Shown one piece after another: positions 52,394 to 63,050 of a stretch of 64,000 nucleotides of DNA. The position numbers and the translations under genes are program-made. Position 1 is the stretch's first letter. Each line of letters starts with the position of its first letter. Origin of the DNA: Lophius americanus (taxonomy: Eukaryota; Chordata; Actinopteri; Lophiiformes; Lophiidae); NCBI GenBank assembly GCA_037951165.1, contig JBBDHG010000112.1, positions 2,806,501 through 2,870,500 on the forward strand, written 5' to 3'. The notes beneath the pieces were generated by a model. It worked only from the letters and a program-made list of their open reading frames with translations, was not told the DNA's origin and ran no database searches.

Positions 52394-53590
52394 GTGATGT
52401 GCCTTATAGAAATCTGGCAAGAACCAAATGATTTTTCTGTCCTGAATGAGACCTGTCCCGCCGGTTACTGTTACCTCCAGAAAGCCCGCAGCACTGGTCG
52501 TGGTGGTGGTCTGTCTGTCATCTACCGCAGTGATTTGGACTTGTTTCCCCTGCCGTTGCCAGAGATCTCTTCTTTTGAATGCCTGGCATTTAATTGTAAA
52601 CCCCCTTTCTCCATGACCATACTTCTAATCTACCGACCACCCAAACAAAACCCAGCCTTCATCTCTGAGATGTACAACCTTTTGTCGACATTTTACACAA
52701 CCTCTGCCAATATTTTAGTACTTGGAGATATGAACATTCATGTCGACTCCCCTGCATGTCATTTTGCATCTGAATTTCTCCAACTACTGGATTGTTTTAA
52801 TCTCAGACAATTTGTCGATGTCCCTACCCACACCATGGGGCACACTCTGGATCTAGTCATCACTGACTCTGCTCCTCTCAGCAATCTTCTTGTGTACGAT
52901 CTGGGTGTGTCCGACCACAAGGCCGTCTCCATGGAATCGTCACTTGTGTCCCCCCTCACCAAGCCCAAATGTCAAATCTACTTCAGGAATTTGAAAAACC
53001 TCAACCCAGAAACCATGAGAGTCGACCTCCAGCATCTTGTTTCTGCAAACTTTGTATCAGCCAATGACTCAGTGGATTTCTACAATAACTCCCTGAGTAG
53101 CATCCTGGATCGTCACACCCCTGTAAAAACTAGAACAGTCACCTTCTCCCGCTCAGCCCCCTGGTTCACCAGCGAGCTACGGAAGATGAAGGCAGCTGGG
53201 CGTGTCCTTGAGCGTCGTTACAAGGCTTCAGGTCTCACTGTTCACAAGCTAGCCTTTCGGGAACACCAAAAGGTCTACTCAAAGTCCCTTAGAGAGGCTC
53301 GGTCACTGTTCTACTCGAACATCATCGAAACCAGTCCTGGAAATTCTAAGCAGCTCGTTTCCACTTTCAATCATCTTCTTAAGCCACAAAGTCCCCAACT
53401 TACAGAAATAACAGAAGAGCACTGTAATAATCTCATGGTTTTCTTCAAATCCAAAATTGACTCAATCCGTTCTGTCCTTTCTGGTCCCTCCATTCTACCT
53501 ATCCAGTCTGCTTACGCACAGTTTGAGATCTCCAAGCCTCTAAAGTGTTCACCAGAAATCTCACAGCATGACATATACAGCTCTGCTTAG
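52394..53590 (+). pseudogene. LINE apurinic-type endonuclease and linker
   Basis: The longest open frame in the window (398 codons). CLIEIWQEPNDF holds the family's catalytic Glu (usual form TETW). GRGGGLSVIYRSDL follows, then LVLGDMNIHVD (catalytic Asp and Asn), HTLDLVIT and GVSDHKAV (the SDH triad), in the order of the exonuclease-endonuclease-phosphatase fold used by LINEs to nick target DNA. The N-terminal N..S segment lies upstream in another frame. After about residue 190 there is the usual Arg/Lys-rich linker. It ends at a stop at 53588-53590 where the reverse transcriptase should begin. Confidence 0.85.
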
Positions 53591-53639
53591 AGTCACAAAT
53601 GTCCTACGGATGGCAGCAGATGCTGGTTCACCTCCCCCC

Positions 53640-53975
53640 TGATTTCCTTGATTTGTCTGCTGCCTTCGACACAGTTGACCATGGAATACTCCTACACCGC
53701 CTACATCACACCACTGGACTCACTGCCACCGCCCTAAACTGGTTTCAATCCTACTTCACCGACAAAACTGAATACATTTCCCTTGGAAGTTCAAGGTCCC
53801 GGACACACACCGTCACCTGTGGAGTCCCCCAGGGATCAGTTCTCGGCCCCATTCTCTTCATACTATACATGCTCCCCTTGGCCATGTCATCAGCCGATAT
53901 GGACTCTCATTCCACTGCTACGCTGATGACACGCAAATCTACATAAATACTGAAAAATGTTCCTCCGCAGCTTCT
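53640..53975 (+). pseudogene. LINE reverse-transcriptase palm, truncated
   Basis: LDLSAAFDTVDHGILLHRL holds the first catalytic Asp. LNWFQSYF and TCGVPQGSVLGPILFILYML follow, and then, after a one-base frame change near 53880, CYADDTQIYI, the catalytic Asp-Asp motif (about 53914-53945). All RT active-site residues therefore remain but in two frames. The finger domain that should precede it is missing, so the protein is dead. Confidence 0.85.
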
Positions 53976-54969
53976 CCATCCTCATCGTCATCATCATCTC
54001 CCCTGTCAACTCTCCGCGCTTGTCTGGAGGAGATAACGGTGTGGATGAAACACAACTTTGTCCAGATGAACAGCCCAAAAAACTTAAGCAATTTTAATTG
54101 GCACCCCACATCAGACCCAGTCTTCCTCCATAACCAGTATTACCTTCTCTGGTCACGACATTCGCCTCTCTTCATCAGTCACCAACCTCGGCATAAGATT
54201 CGACCCTCAACTCACTTTTATATCCCACATCAAACACATCTGCAAGATGTCTTTTCACCATCTCAGAAATATTTCCAACCTCCATTCCAACCAGTCATAC
54301 CGCCTCCTCCTTCCCCGGACTAAGCTCAGCACCATGGGTGATCGGGCCTTCTGTTCTGCTGCCCCTCATCTTAGGATAACCTCCCTTACCATCTGAGGGC
54401 TCCACAGACGACACCTAAAACTTTCCTTTTTATCAGAACCTATAACTTTTAATTAACATTGCTGCTTTTTGGTCATGTATAATTATTATTATATTTTTTA
54501 TTGATGCTTTTATCTGCTTTTACCTTGTAGAACTTTGAGATTTGATCCAAATGTAAAGTGCGTTATAAATTAAATCTATTATTATTATTATTGTCAACCA
54601 ACTGGAAAAAGACAAATGTTTTAGAACGGTATTGTAAAATAATAAAGTACATTCAATGGAGCTCTATTTGATGGTAAAAATTATAGTAGGTTCGAAATGA
54701 AGAATAAAAATTCTCTGTTACACCAAATGAAATGTTTTCATTGTACTGTTGGTTAGATTTTTTAACCATGAGATCTGAACGCCTTCGACCACAGTTCAGA
54801 CTCCAGAGTTAACCACCTCGAAACAGCGGCAGTGGTACAGTAATCGCAGTCTTTACCACCTCATTTGGAAGCACCATACCCAGCTGACTGCGGGTTTTCA
54901 AATGCTGAATGCTGCAGAGTAAAAGTGCAATCAACACTAATCTGAGCTTTCTTTTTTTCTTGTCCACAG

Positions 54970-55070
54970 CGCCCAACACTGCACCCTACGGGAGCACAGG
55001 AAGCGCATATATCCCGCTGGCCTGCCGATACCTGGTCCTGGCTCTTTCCTCCTTCATCAGCGTGTACTAG
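54970..55070 (+). CDS. negr1: NEGR1-like terminal exon, GPI-anchor signal and stop
   Basis: A pyrimidine-rich acceptor ending TTTTTCTTGTCCACAG opens the exon. It enters in phase 1 and runs 32 codons plus TAG at 55068-55070: PNTAPYGSTGSAYIP, then LACRYLVLALSSFISVY. A small-residue cluster (GSTGSA) as likely omega site, a short polar spacer and a hydrophobic end form the classic GPI-anchor signal. Human NEGR1 has AQYGITGSA and YLVLTLSSFTSIF here but runs on for a few more residues, so the fish protein ends earlier. This exon distinguishes NEGR1 from LSAMP, NTM and OPCML, whose ends differ. The minus-strand frame 54861-55214 is a shadow. Confidence 0.92.
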
Positions 55071-55245
55071 CAGCCAGCCCAGACACAATGACTGTGGAGC
55101 GCAATTATGAGACCTTTTTGACATGGCTGATGGCTGGAATTGAATCTGGTACAGTTTGTTGAAAGACGTGAGGGGAAAATAATCAGCGTTACATTCTGTG
55201 GAGAATTTTTTCATTTTCTTCCTTTTTTTTGTTACATTTTTGTCA

Positions 55246-55253
55246 TGTAAATA
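55246..55253 (+). promoter_or_regulatory. Pumilio-type motif in 3' UTR
   Basis: TGTAAATA fits the UGUAHAUA consensus bound by PUF proteins, 176 nt after the stop codon. A match of eight bases in AT-rich sequence can be chance. Confidence 0.35.
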
Positions 55254-56930
55254 CTATGATGTTTTTATTTTAATTATTATTATTATAATTATTAATTTTT
55301 ATTTTCCTCTCTTGTTTTCTGATTGATTGACCACCTTGTACATCAGCCCCAGCCGCTGCTCCACTACCATTCATATCAAAAGTCCCCCAAATGAGTTCCT
55401 TTTAAGTCTCCTTCTCTGGAGGCACCAAATTCATTTTCATCTGTCTCTGTACATGACAGGAAAGACACAATTGTGCCACGTCATTACATGAGAGTACAAC
55501 AGAGCGTTGTATTGAATGTGTCATGGGATGCTTGAAAGACATTTACTCCCAACAATACTAATTGAAATTGTGGAGTCGGCTTAAAAAATATATGTAAAAA
55601 CAGGGATAAAACAAAAGAACATAAAGGCAGGTTCGTTTGTGTTTACTGGGCCTGTATTGTCATAATTACTCAGTAAGTGGGTGAACCGTGTTGAAGGTGT
55701 ACTTTTTTGTGTTCTGAAATGGGTCCTTCAGTTACTATGCCTGCCGAATGGATTGGATCAGGCAGCCGTTGAAGTAGCAAAGTATACTGTCTCGTATCTT
55801 TATATTTTAGTGTAGGCCTTTGTTTTAAATTGGGACCAGCTTTTTCTCATTCAACCAAGAGCATTAACACAATCCATGGCTTTGTACAGTATGAAGGGAG
55901 GAACATCGCTGCCCTATGTTTACATTTTTCCTGAAAATATAAATACAACAAGTCTATACTCCATACTTTTTTCAGTCCACATACTGTATTTGAATGTTGC
56001 AACAAAAATGCTGCAGTTGAAAAGAAAATTCGTAGCCTAAGTTTAACTGTTTAAAGCTTTTCTCTTAAAGATGCCGTTCTTTGAAACACAACACTTCCGG
56101 TGGGCTTCTGAGCAGAGCGGTTGTTCTTTGACTTTACTGTGAAGCTACTCATCATCTACCGGATAAATACACACAACTGTTCAGCGCACGTCCCATGAAG
56201 GTATTAGTTTCAAGTTTTGACATGATCGGGTTAGGCAGAATTCTGCAGCCTACTTTGTAATTACAGTTTGATCAACAAGTATTACACAGTATTTAAATAT
56301 CTTTGAAAGTAAATATATCTTCTTCATGGTACCTGGTAGTAAATAAAGGATGCATTTAAAGCTAACACCCTTTCAACTTTGGATTTCTGGCAAATATGAA
56401 ACAACAAAAAACCTTATTTGGCAGCAATCTCTTTTAAGTATGATCGACAGATCACAAAATAAAACTTAGGAACGTGCTCATTGCTACGAACATGGCTTAA
56501 GTTGCTAAGTTTCTCCTAGTTGAGTTTTTACTTCATTGAAAAAAAGAAAAGAAAAAAAACGAGCAGTACCCACAGAGCTGATTAACGTCCAGCAGAGTTG
56601 GGAATGAATGAAGCCATGATGTAATTTGTTTTTGTTAACCAAAATCCACCATATCGAGGCTCAAAAGATGTTTTTGCAAGCCAGACATCCATGGCATATT
56701 CATCGTTACATATCTTGAAACTATTGTGTAAACAGAGATATTATACTGTAATGCCTTAATAGTACCGCGGACACTAAAGAAGCCTCCTAGAAAGTATTTC
56801 CAGAAGATCTCAATAAGATACAACTCTTCTGTTTGACATTTGATTGATTAGTGAATGTTGACAAACCCATATCGGACTTATCTCTCAAAGTGAAAGTTCA
56901 GTAAATCCAGTATTTTCAATGCGACTAGTT

Positions 56931-56970
56931 CTGCATCTGCATGTAACTTATACTGCAGATGCAGTATAAG
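56931..56970 (+). promoter_or_regulatory. Two overlapping, mutually exclusive hairpins in 3' UTR
   Basis: Hairpin A has arms CTGCATCTGCA (56931-56941) and TGCAGATGCAG (56954-56964), 11 bp perfect, 12-nt loop. Hairpin B has arms CTTATACTGC (56947-56956) and GCAGTATAAG (56961-56970), 10 bp perfect, tetraloop AGAT. The two share 56954-56964, so only one can form at a time. Structure is seen directly; any switching role is inference. Confidence 0.6.
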
Positions 56971-58025
56971 ATGGACTGGCTACATGTTAGCGAGTCTTTT
57001 GTGGTTTTGCCCCGAGACGGAGGGACGGACGGCAGCCGAGTTCAGGCAGTATTTTCACACAAACTTGTAACTGCAAACCCATAGAGAAATAGCCATCGCA
57101 GTTAAAAGACTTAAAGCACAAACACTGTTCTTACTTTTAAGTTTTGTGATGATTTGTTTTAACCTCTGCTGACCATTATTTTCTTTTGTGGTTTGTACTG
57201 AAATTGTTCTCGGCTTGTTTTACAAATGATGGAAGTTCTGCACCATATGATCTCGTTTCAGTGTTATGGTAGAATGAAAATGGGTCAGAAGTATATTTAT
57301 TCTATTCCTTTTATGAATCCAATGTATAAAAAATAGATTTGAAACTTGTAAAACTGGATATGTGACATTTCTTTGAATGAGGCAGTATGGCATAGTTATA
57401 ATGTTCTAAAGGTTCCTTTAGATGCCAGAACTGTCGATTTTCTTTTTCATTTTTTTTTTCATTTTTTTTTTGTCAGACGAGTACATTAAAAAGAAAAATG
57501 TTTGCAATCAAATTACCTACTTTTCGAAGAAGAGAGGGTGTTAACCAATATAACAGTATTATAGAACAGAATCAATGTGTGTATATTTGGAGAAAATAGG
57601 ATATCTTTTGATCTCTAGAGCCAGTGTGTAGTCATAGTTTCCACACACTTGCGTGTTTGACGATGTGCAGAGAGTATGATTGTGCTGCATGTCAAAGTTA
57701 ACCCGTGTTTTTGAGGTGGCCATTTTACAGATATTCATACTTTTTATGAATGGAACCTGTTTCTTCCAAGTTCCTCAATCTGGTCTAGAGACAGATCACA
57801 AGACTATATTTGTTTGTGATGTCTTACAAACAACTCTGTTGATGAACTAAAACTACTGCTATTCGGAGTCATAATGATTATCGTGGTTACTATAGTGACA
57901 GTCCGGAGTCATGTTGGTTGCTTTCCTAAGCAGTTGAGACCATACTAGTATTCCATATGAAATGTACTGGATGTGGATTATTTTGAATAACGGTATTAAG
58001 TCCCTATTAAATCACTATTATTTGT

Positions 58026-58031
58026 AATAAA
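58026..58031 (+). terminator. negr1: Candidate distal poly(A) signal
   Basis: The canonical AATAAA lies at the end of the sequence that looks gene-derived and before an L2 tail. No transcript evidence is available, and the two upstream AATAAA sites are alternatives. Confidence 0.45.
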
Positions 58032-58124
58032 AGTCTTCATGTAACAATATAAACCAATATCTGAGTTAATGAGCACTGAAAGGGGTTTTCATGATCATTG
58101 GGACGGGTTGTGAGAGCACCATTA

Positions 58125-58171
58125 TGACAAATGTAAAGTGCATTATAAATTAAATGTATTATTATTATTAT
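58125..58171 (+). mobile_element. L2-like LINE 3' tail, third copy
   Basis: CAAATGTAAAGTGCATTATAAATTAAATG followed by (ATT)n is nearly identical to the LINE end at 54552-54594. Only the last few dozen bases are present, as in extreme 5' truncation or a SINE that shares the tail. Confidence 0.75.
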
Positions 58172-58873
58172 TATTAATATCCTCCTTAAAACATAAAATA
58201 CTCCGCCACAGTTTCCTGCACCCAATTTCCTATAATTTCGAGCAAACTCATATGGGGCGCAATATGTAAAGTAGCACATGCAGATTTTAACGGCAACTTT
58301 TTGCCATTTTTAGCTCCAAACAGGGTTTAATTTTTAGAGTCACTTTCTTTTCTTTTTTTTACTTTGAAAAATGTCGTTTTTTTTAAAGTGGCTTTGAAAA
58401 AATGTGCTTTTCAAACGGTGTTTGTGGTAAATGTGGCAAAACGTTTTTCTTGAAATCAGCTTGTGCTTCTTTACAAACAGCACCCCATAAAACCAAGGAG
58501 GCTTTTAATTTTTCTGTCTTAATAAGCTGAATTACCCCATAAAAACCCAGATTTCTCTGCATAACATAAACCAAATCAGCCACATGGAGCACACTTTTAA
58601 GATAACTTTTTTTTATTAAATATTATTATTACAGTACACTGGGCTTTTCTGGTAATACCAACTAGTTCAAGATAAGTTGTCAGAGATGGTTAAATGTAAT
58701 AAAGTGCATTATTAAAGTAGTGGAATTGTAAACTGGATTACGAAAGAAGGTAAAAGGTAACCCACAAAAAACTGAAAATTATCCCTTACGGGTACAATGA
58801 GTAAAAAAAACCAAGATCGAAGTTGTATAAGGAACTCTCCTCACCATTCAAAGAGTTTGCGCACTCCATCAAC

Positions 58874-58970
58874 ATGGTTTCGTCATCATGGTTTCATCAT
58901 TATGGTTTCATCAACATGGTTTCGTCATCATGTTTTCATCATCATGAATCATCATCATGGTTTCATCATG
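58874..58970. repeat. 14-bp minisatellite
   Basis: Seven units of ATGGTTTCRTCATC with small changes (ATGGTTTCATCATT, ATGGTTTCATCAAC, ATGTTTTCATCATC), the sixth unit being one base short. It accounts for the two overlapping His/Ser/Phe-rich frames at 58797-59014, which are not genes. Confidence 0.9.
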
Positions 58971-60586
58971 GGTTATTAAACTTCTATTATCTGCTAGCTA
59001 AACTACAATATTAGCAGTTGGTTGTTGTGTGAATATGCAAATATGTTTCACAGGGTGGAGTTTGTTCGCCCGGCCAAAATAGTTTGGTTGCAGAGAAAAT
59101 ACCCCCAAGATTTAAGGTTGTTGCTGTTAAAGGTAGGACTTTAGTCTCTGGTGTTTTATTCTGCTCTGTAACGAGGGGATGGTGGGTCAGTCTTGTTCCT
59201 CCCAGGCAATTTGGTAGCACAGGTCCGGATGTGACGTTTTGTCAAGATATTATGCATGCGACTCGCCACTGGAAGGTTTAGAAAGCAGCTTGTAGCAGTT
59301 GTTAGTCAACTCAACAAAAATGAAAATCAGCTGAAAAATGTCTTTCAATTGGAGCAAACATCTGAGGTGAGAGAGAGAGAGATCGTTCTCCACCAAACGG
59401 ACAACCTCGTCAACCACCAATAAATAGTGATGGTAATTTTGTGAGTATTAGGGCCTCATTGAAAGACACATATAAGAGATATATATCATATATTGATAGA
59501 AAAGAGCATTCATTTTACAAGAAAAACAGTTGTCATTTTGTGAGAAGTTGGTCTCAATTTTAGGCTTTCGCATTAGAGGGGAAACATCTGGCGAGCTCAA
59601 GCTGACCTTCTCACTCTTAAAAATTCAAGTTTTTATAAACCTAACTTTATTATGTTTAAAAATTTCTTTTATTTGTAAAATTCTGACTAAATTGTAGTAA
59701 TATCACCAATTTATTCTCAAAATTTAGATCTATTTCTTTCTCATTGTTGCCATAATTCTCCTCCTGCTGCTGCTCCGTCATATGTCACTCCTGTTTTGTA
59801 TTTGCTTACAGAAAACAAGCATGTTCCTTCACAACACACTCAGAAACAGTTGCTTAGTTGTTTTCTTCACTGCTAACAATGCTGTCACAGTGAAGGGTCT
59901 TCATCGCAACGCTGTTTCTAAAACTAGCTTAATTAACTAATAGCGACTTTATGCTGATGTTCAAATTGAATGAAAATCGAATAAATTTTTCTTCAGAACT
60001 AAACTTCATGCAGTATAATTTCACTTTATTTGTAATGACCCGACCGATGGAAGGTTATGTTTCTAGATCACAGTAATGTTACTGATTATCTTCACTAAAT
60101 CTGACCAACAGTAAATAATTGGTCTTTTTTCCAGATAATGATGGACTGCCTCTTTGAAAATTCTGATAAAATTGCTACTTGTAAGGGAGAACATAGTGAA
60201 ACAAATACGCTGATCTGATTTGTTTTTAGTAATTAAAAAACAAAGATCTGTTAAAATATTCATGACATGAACACATTATGCCATAGCTCTAATCTGAATT
60301 CCTCTATTGCTCAACGGTTATGGCACAGGCTCTAAAGCTTTCATTGTTTCGTTTGAAGCTCTCAAGAAGTGCTACTGGTCACTTTTGATCAACATACTGG
60401 ACAATCCCGGCTCAGAACCTTCTGGAACCATCTTGGTTTTACAGTATCATGTATATTTGATCCTTCCCCTTTGACCTCAAACACTGGATAAACCCTCCTG
60501 ATCTCTGACGACCAGATGTCACAGCACATGGGATTAACGTTAGGATGCAGTGCATCATCATTATTATTGACTGGAGTGTCACACTG

Positions 60587-60843
60587 GTGATACACAGATC
60601 ATCCATAACATTAGAACCACCTACCTGTTGTTTAGTAGTGTAGTTTTTGCCGTAGTAGCTCCTCTGTGGGATCAGACTACTCAAGTAGGTTTTTACACTT
60701 GCAAATTATTACTACTTCCAACTCATCAACTTTGAGAGGAAATTTTCCACTCGCTGCCTAATATATCACACTGAGTGACAGGTGCCATCACTGTAATTCT
60801 GACTTCACCTGTCAGTGGTTTTAATGTTATGCCTGATAAGTGT
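60587..60843. mobile_element. Short non-autonomous Tc1-like element, copy 3
   Basis: Left end TGATACACAGATCATCCATA followed by ACATTAGAACCACC, and right end GGTTTTAATGTTATGCCTGATAAGTGTAT; the reverse complement of the right end aligns with the left. The 257-bp body keeps only the two end regions of the larger Tc1 copies (for example TGCCTAATATATCACACTGA), so it is an internally deleted, MITE-like derivative. Confidence 0.75.
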
Positions 60844-62169
60844 ATTTACATAAACAAACAGCAAAATCACCGCTCTTAACCTTCCGTAATGCATTCGGGG
60901 TCAGTCATACTTTCCATTACAGGCTTTTGGGTAACCTCCGACCAGAATAATCTTTTGACTGAAACGTTGACTGTTGTGTGACCCGCGTTTTAAAAGTTCA
61001 CTCCAGAAAGTCATGGTGATGTCGAAGCCGAAAAGAGGCCACGCCACCCACCTGAAGAGATCAGGTCCTCACCTCATGCACCAAGCTGACAGCATAGAGG
61101 GGGAAATCTCTCCACTTTTAAATTTAAGATTAGAGGATTTTAAATATTCATGCCGGCGTGTATTATTACCGCCCCCTGACCCCTGCCTCCAATTTTAAAA
61201 TTGCCAATTTTAGAGCGTGCTACCGCTCTCATCCCAATGTGTCTGAATCACGCTGTTCTGTTTGAGTCCATTTCTAACAAAGTTTGGATGAGTTCAGAGA
61301 AGTAGTGTACTGAATGCGCCTTTTATAATAGTAACCACAATAACGCCTCCTCACACAGCACACAGCAGGATGGAGCCCAGTAAATAACAATAAAATTAAC
61401 CGTCATAAACAATATGTTGTCGTTAAACAGATCAGGAATTATTGGCATAAAAATTGACAAAAAGGCCTTTTTAAAATGTGTTATTTTAATAATCAATAAT
61501 CAGTTTCAGCTGAATCAATAATTGCCTCTTCATTGGCAATGGAGACCGTCAACCAACCATTCCGTTTCTTAAAACTACAGCATATCATAGTATACACACT
61601 ATATATAGTTACGAGTGCTATACATTTTTCAGATAACATGTTTACATTTAAGAGATTTTCTGTCATATGTCACAACAAAAATTTAGTTTAATGTCACGTT
61701 CACAAGTGTGATGTAACTAATCACTTGTAGGTAGTGCTCAATGTAATCCTCTGTGAATCCTCCAAAGAAACAGAGGAAGGCTTCAAATCGTCCTCATTTC
61801 AGTACGTTCTGTCACCCAATTCTATTCACTGTTTGAACTTGTAGTGTGCACGTATTTCCTGTGATGGCAAACTGTACTTGAGTTTAAACTGCACAGCGTA
61901 CAATAGGAAATATTTGGTGATGGTGTGTTACTCCTGAGATAAACTTTGGTTGCCGGTGAAAGCTGGTAAAGAGAGCCGAGGCAACAAGTTGTGTTCACAG
62001 TCAAGCAGGAATAAATTCAGACTATGAGTCATTTTTTTATTTTTCAGCCGCTAGAAACACACTGTATACTAAACATGTCTTTTTGTTTACTATACAGTGG
62101 GCTGTGATTGGACCATTCGGTTCTGGATGTTTGCAGGTCTTAACTAACTTGGAGCATAGTTTTTGCAGC

Positions 62170-63050
62170 ATCCACTGATCAGCCATGACCTCATAACCAC
62201 CTGACTGCCTCCTGGACGTCCCACTTATGCTGCCGAAACAGCTCTGACCCATTGAGGCATGGACTCCACAAAACCTCTGAAGGTGTGCTGGGGTATCTGG
62301 CCACAACTCCCATCCTGCAAGGGCCTCAAATTAGCACCCACATAAATATCCGGGCCCAAAGTTTCCCAGCAGAACATTGGCAAAAACATCACACTGCCTC
62401 ACCGGGCTTTTATTCATCCCACAATGCATCCCGGTGCTATCTCAGCCCAAGGTAAGCGACGCAGATGCCCCCAGCTCTCTGCATGATGTAAGAGTAAATG
62501 TGATTCATCAGACAAAGCCGTCTTCTTCCATTGATGACGTGCAAATTGCAGGGACTGTTCATCATCAGCGGCTTGAGAGGGGTCAGCAGCTTGAGAGGGG
62601 TCAGCAGCTCCTTATGAAGCAAACGTTGATGCACTGTGAGTTCTAACGCCTTTCTATCAGAATCAAATCAATCTTTTTCATTAGCTCTTCTGTGAGATCA
62701 TATAACTATTCTTCGCTAACCATGTCAAGGATGAGCATCAATGGCCTTGTCGCCATTTCACTGGTTGTCCTTCGATCACTTGTGGAAGGTTCTACCTGCA
62801 GCGGAGCAGTAACTTCCGAATCCTACAGTTCTGGAGTTGCTTTAGATCCAGTGGTCTAGCCATTAAAATTTGACTCTTGTCAAAGTTCCTCAGATGCTAT
62901 GCTTGACCATTTCTCCTGCTCCCACAAAATCATCTTGGTGGACAAAATGCTCACTTGCTGCCTTATTCATCTAACCAACCGACAAGAACCAATATAATGT
63001 TATTCCTGTCACCTGTCAGTGGTTATACGGTTACGGCTGATCAATGTATA
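62170..63050 (-). mobile_element. Tc1-like DNA transposon relic, copy 4
   Basis: Ends CCACTGATCAGCCATGACCT (near 62170) and CACCTGTCAGTGGTTATACG, GTTACGGCTGATCAATGTAT (to about 63050). The interior follows the family order: CATGGACTCCACAAAACCTC, TTTCCCAGCAGAACATTGGC, GATGTAAGAGTAAATGTGAT, TCATCAGACAAAGCC, and the transposase start region near 62880-62920. The minus-strand transposase is broken throughout. A 17-18-bp tandem duplication (CAGCAGCTTGAGAGGGGT) lies at about 62565-62605. Confidence 0.75.

Larger units (their letters stand above)
51900..54596 (+). mobile_element. L2-like LINE, internally deleted
   Basis: Segments in order: an N-terminal ORF part (51906-52325), an endonuclease (52394 to about 52960) with its C-terminal linker, RT palm (53640-53950), a C-terminal region and a 3' end with AAAGTGCGTTATAAATTAAAT and an (ATT)n tail at about 54575-54594. 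The RT motifs and tail fit the L2/Maui-type clade common in fish. Full elements have one continuous protein; here the frame is broken near 52325, about 53585 (with loss of the RT fingers) and about 53885, and the region near 54330 is joined across a deletion. The endonuclease frame is still 398 codons long, so decay is recent. The 5' edge is uncertain and may extend to about 51600. Confidence 0.85.
55071..58050 (+). other. negr1: Probable long 3' UTR
   Basis: No splice or coding sign follows the stop. AATAAA occurs at 56342-56347, 56458-56463 and 58026-58031; the last is followed by sequence with GT-rich text, which would suit a distal poly(A) site near 58050. IgLON genes are known for 3' UTRs of several kb. 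A Pumilio-type TGTAAATA lies at 55246-55253. T-rich runs at about 57440-57472 are simple sequence. The real end is inferred. Confidence 0.55.

Noticed and set aside
54861..55214. 117-codon antisense frame over the terminal exon
   Set aside because: It is the shadow of the GPI-signal exon and UTR.
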